A DNA stretch of 14,101 bases from Pyrodictium sp. (GTDB lineage Archaea > Thermoproteota > Thermoprotei_A > Sulfolobales > Pyrodictiaceae), in NCBI GenBank assembly GCA_015662475.1, contig DQUB01000149.1:1-14101 (forward strand), given 5' to 3'. This document shows positions 14,021-14,101 of the stretch, in pieces (within the stretch, counting starts at the first letter, position 1; the number at the start of each line of letters is the position of its first letter). Below the pieces are notes generated by a model. That model was given only the letters and a program-made list of their open reading frames with translations, was not told where the DNA came from and did not search any database. The translations under genes and the position numbers were made by a program.

Positions 14021-14101
14021 ACAATCTAAGAAGCTTTTCAAAGAAACCTCGCTCCCTAGACGAAGACTTTACTACAAGTTTTGCTATCACTAGCTCAGGA
14101 G
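14013..14101 (-). CDS. Possible 3' end of a minus-strand gene running in from the right
   Basis: On the minus strand one frame is open from the window edge to a TAG at 14013-14015, giving a 28-residue C terminus (begins PELVIAKLVV, ends EKLLRLFK) of coherent Leu/Lys/Arg composition. It overlaps the last 8 nt of the agmatinase-family gene, a normal convergent arrangement in this window. Too little is visible to name it. The plus strand shows no start of a gene here. Confidence 0.4.
   Translation of the reverse strand, partial: PELVIAKLVVKSSSRERGFFEKLLRLFK

Noticed and set aside
14013..14101. A promoter or RNA gene at the right edge
   Set aside because: No TATA box, box motifs or cloverleaf; a partial minus-strand coding end explains the stretch better.
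1..14101. CRISPR array, tRNA/rRNA genes, insertion sequence or attachment site
   Set aside because: I saw no regularly spaced direct repeats, no tRNA T-arm/acceptor pairs in the gaps, no transposase-like frame and no terminal inverted repeats.

Overview
The window looks like a chromosomal segment of a hyperthermophilic crenarchaeon (Thermoproteota, probably Desulfurococcales; genus not determined). The evidence is the archaeal-type elongation factor 2 with its diphthamide site, archaeal/eukaryal-type IleRS and GlyRS, heavy AGA/AGG/ATA codon use, TATA-box promoters, strong GGAGGTGAT-type Shine-Dalgarno (SD) sequences, short spacers and box C/D guide RNA genes. No tRNA, rRNA, CRISPR array or insertion sequence was seen.

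Left part (1-3512): the 3' two thirds of ileS, then a thioredoxin-fold protein with a CPAC site. Two bases after its stop codon lies a textbook archaeal box C/D sRNA (C, D', C' and D boxes, two 12-nt guides). Both guides appear to match the same stretch of 23S rRNA. A universal stress protein gene faces it from the minus strand. The 154-bp space upstream of that gene holds a second, weaker C/D sRNA candidate.

Centre-left (3513-5115): a small RIO-like/COG2112-like protein kinase overlaps an HTH protein whose reading frame has no ATG, GTG or TTG codon early enough to keep the HTH whole. A near-perfect SD sits 6 nt before an ATA codon there. An unrecognised 127-residue protein lies on the minus strand, divergent from the EF-2 gene across a short symmetric TATA box.

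Centre (5116-8068): the complete EF-2 gene, then a minus-strand membrane protein of unknown function, then a 113-bp divergent spacer with a perfect 12-bp inverted repeat.

Centre-right (8069-9158): a QueD/6-pyruvoyl-tetrahydropterin-synthase-like enzyme followed by two very unusual small proteins: one proline-rich with a coiled-coil tail, and one of 84 residues with 15 tryptophans and 10 tyrosines.

Right part (9166-14101): a minus-strand operon glyS - PD-(D/E)XK nuclease-like protein - UbiE-like methyltransferase, and a divergent agmatinase-family gene that shares a symmetric TATA box with glyS. The end of another minus-strand gene may reach in from the right edge.

Translation and RNA-modification functions dominate (two synthetases, EF-2, rRNA methylation guide, a possible tRNA-modification enzyme). 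The parts least explained by known families are the Pro-rich/Trp-rich pair, the kinase-HTH overlap and the nuclease in the glyS operon.
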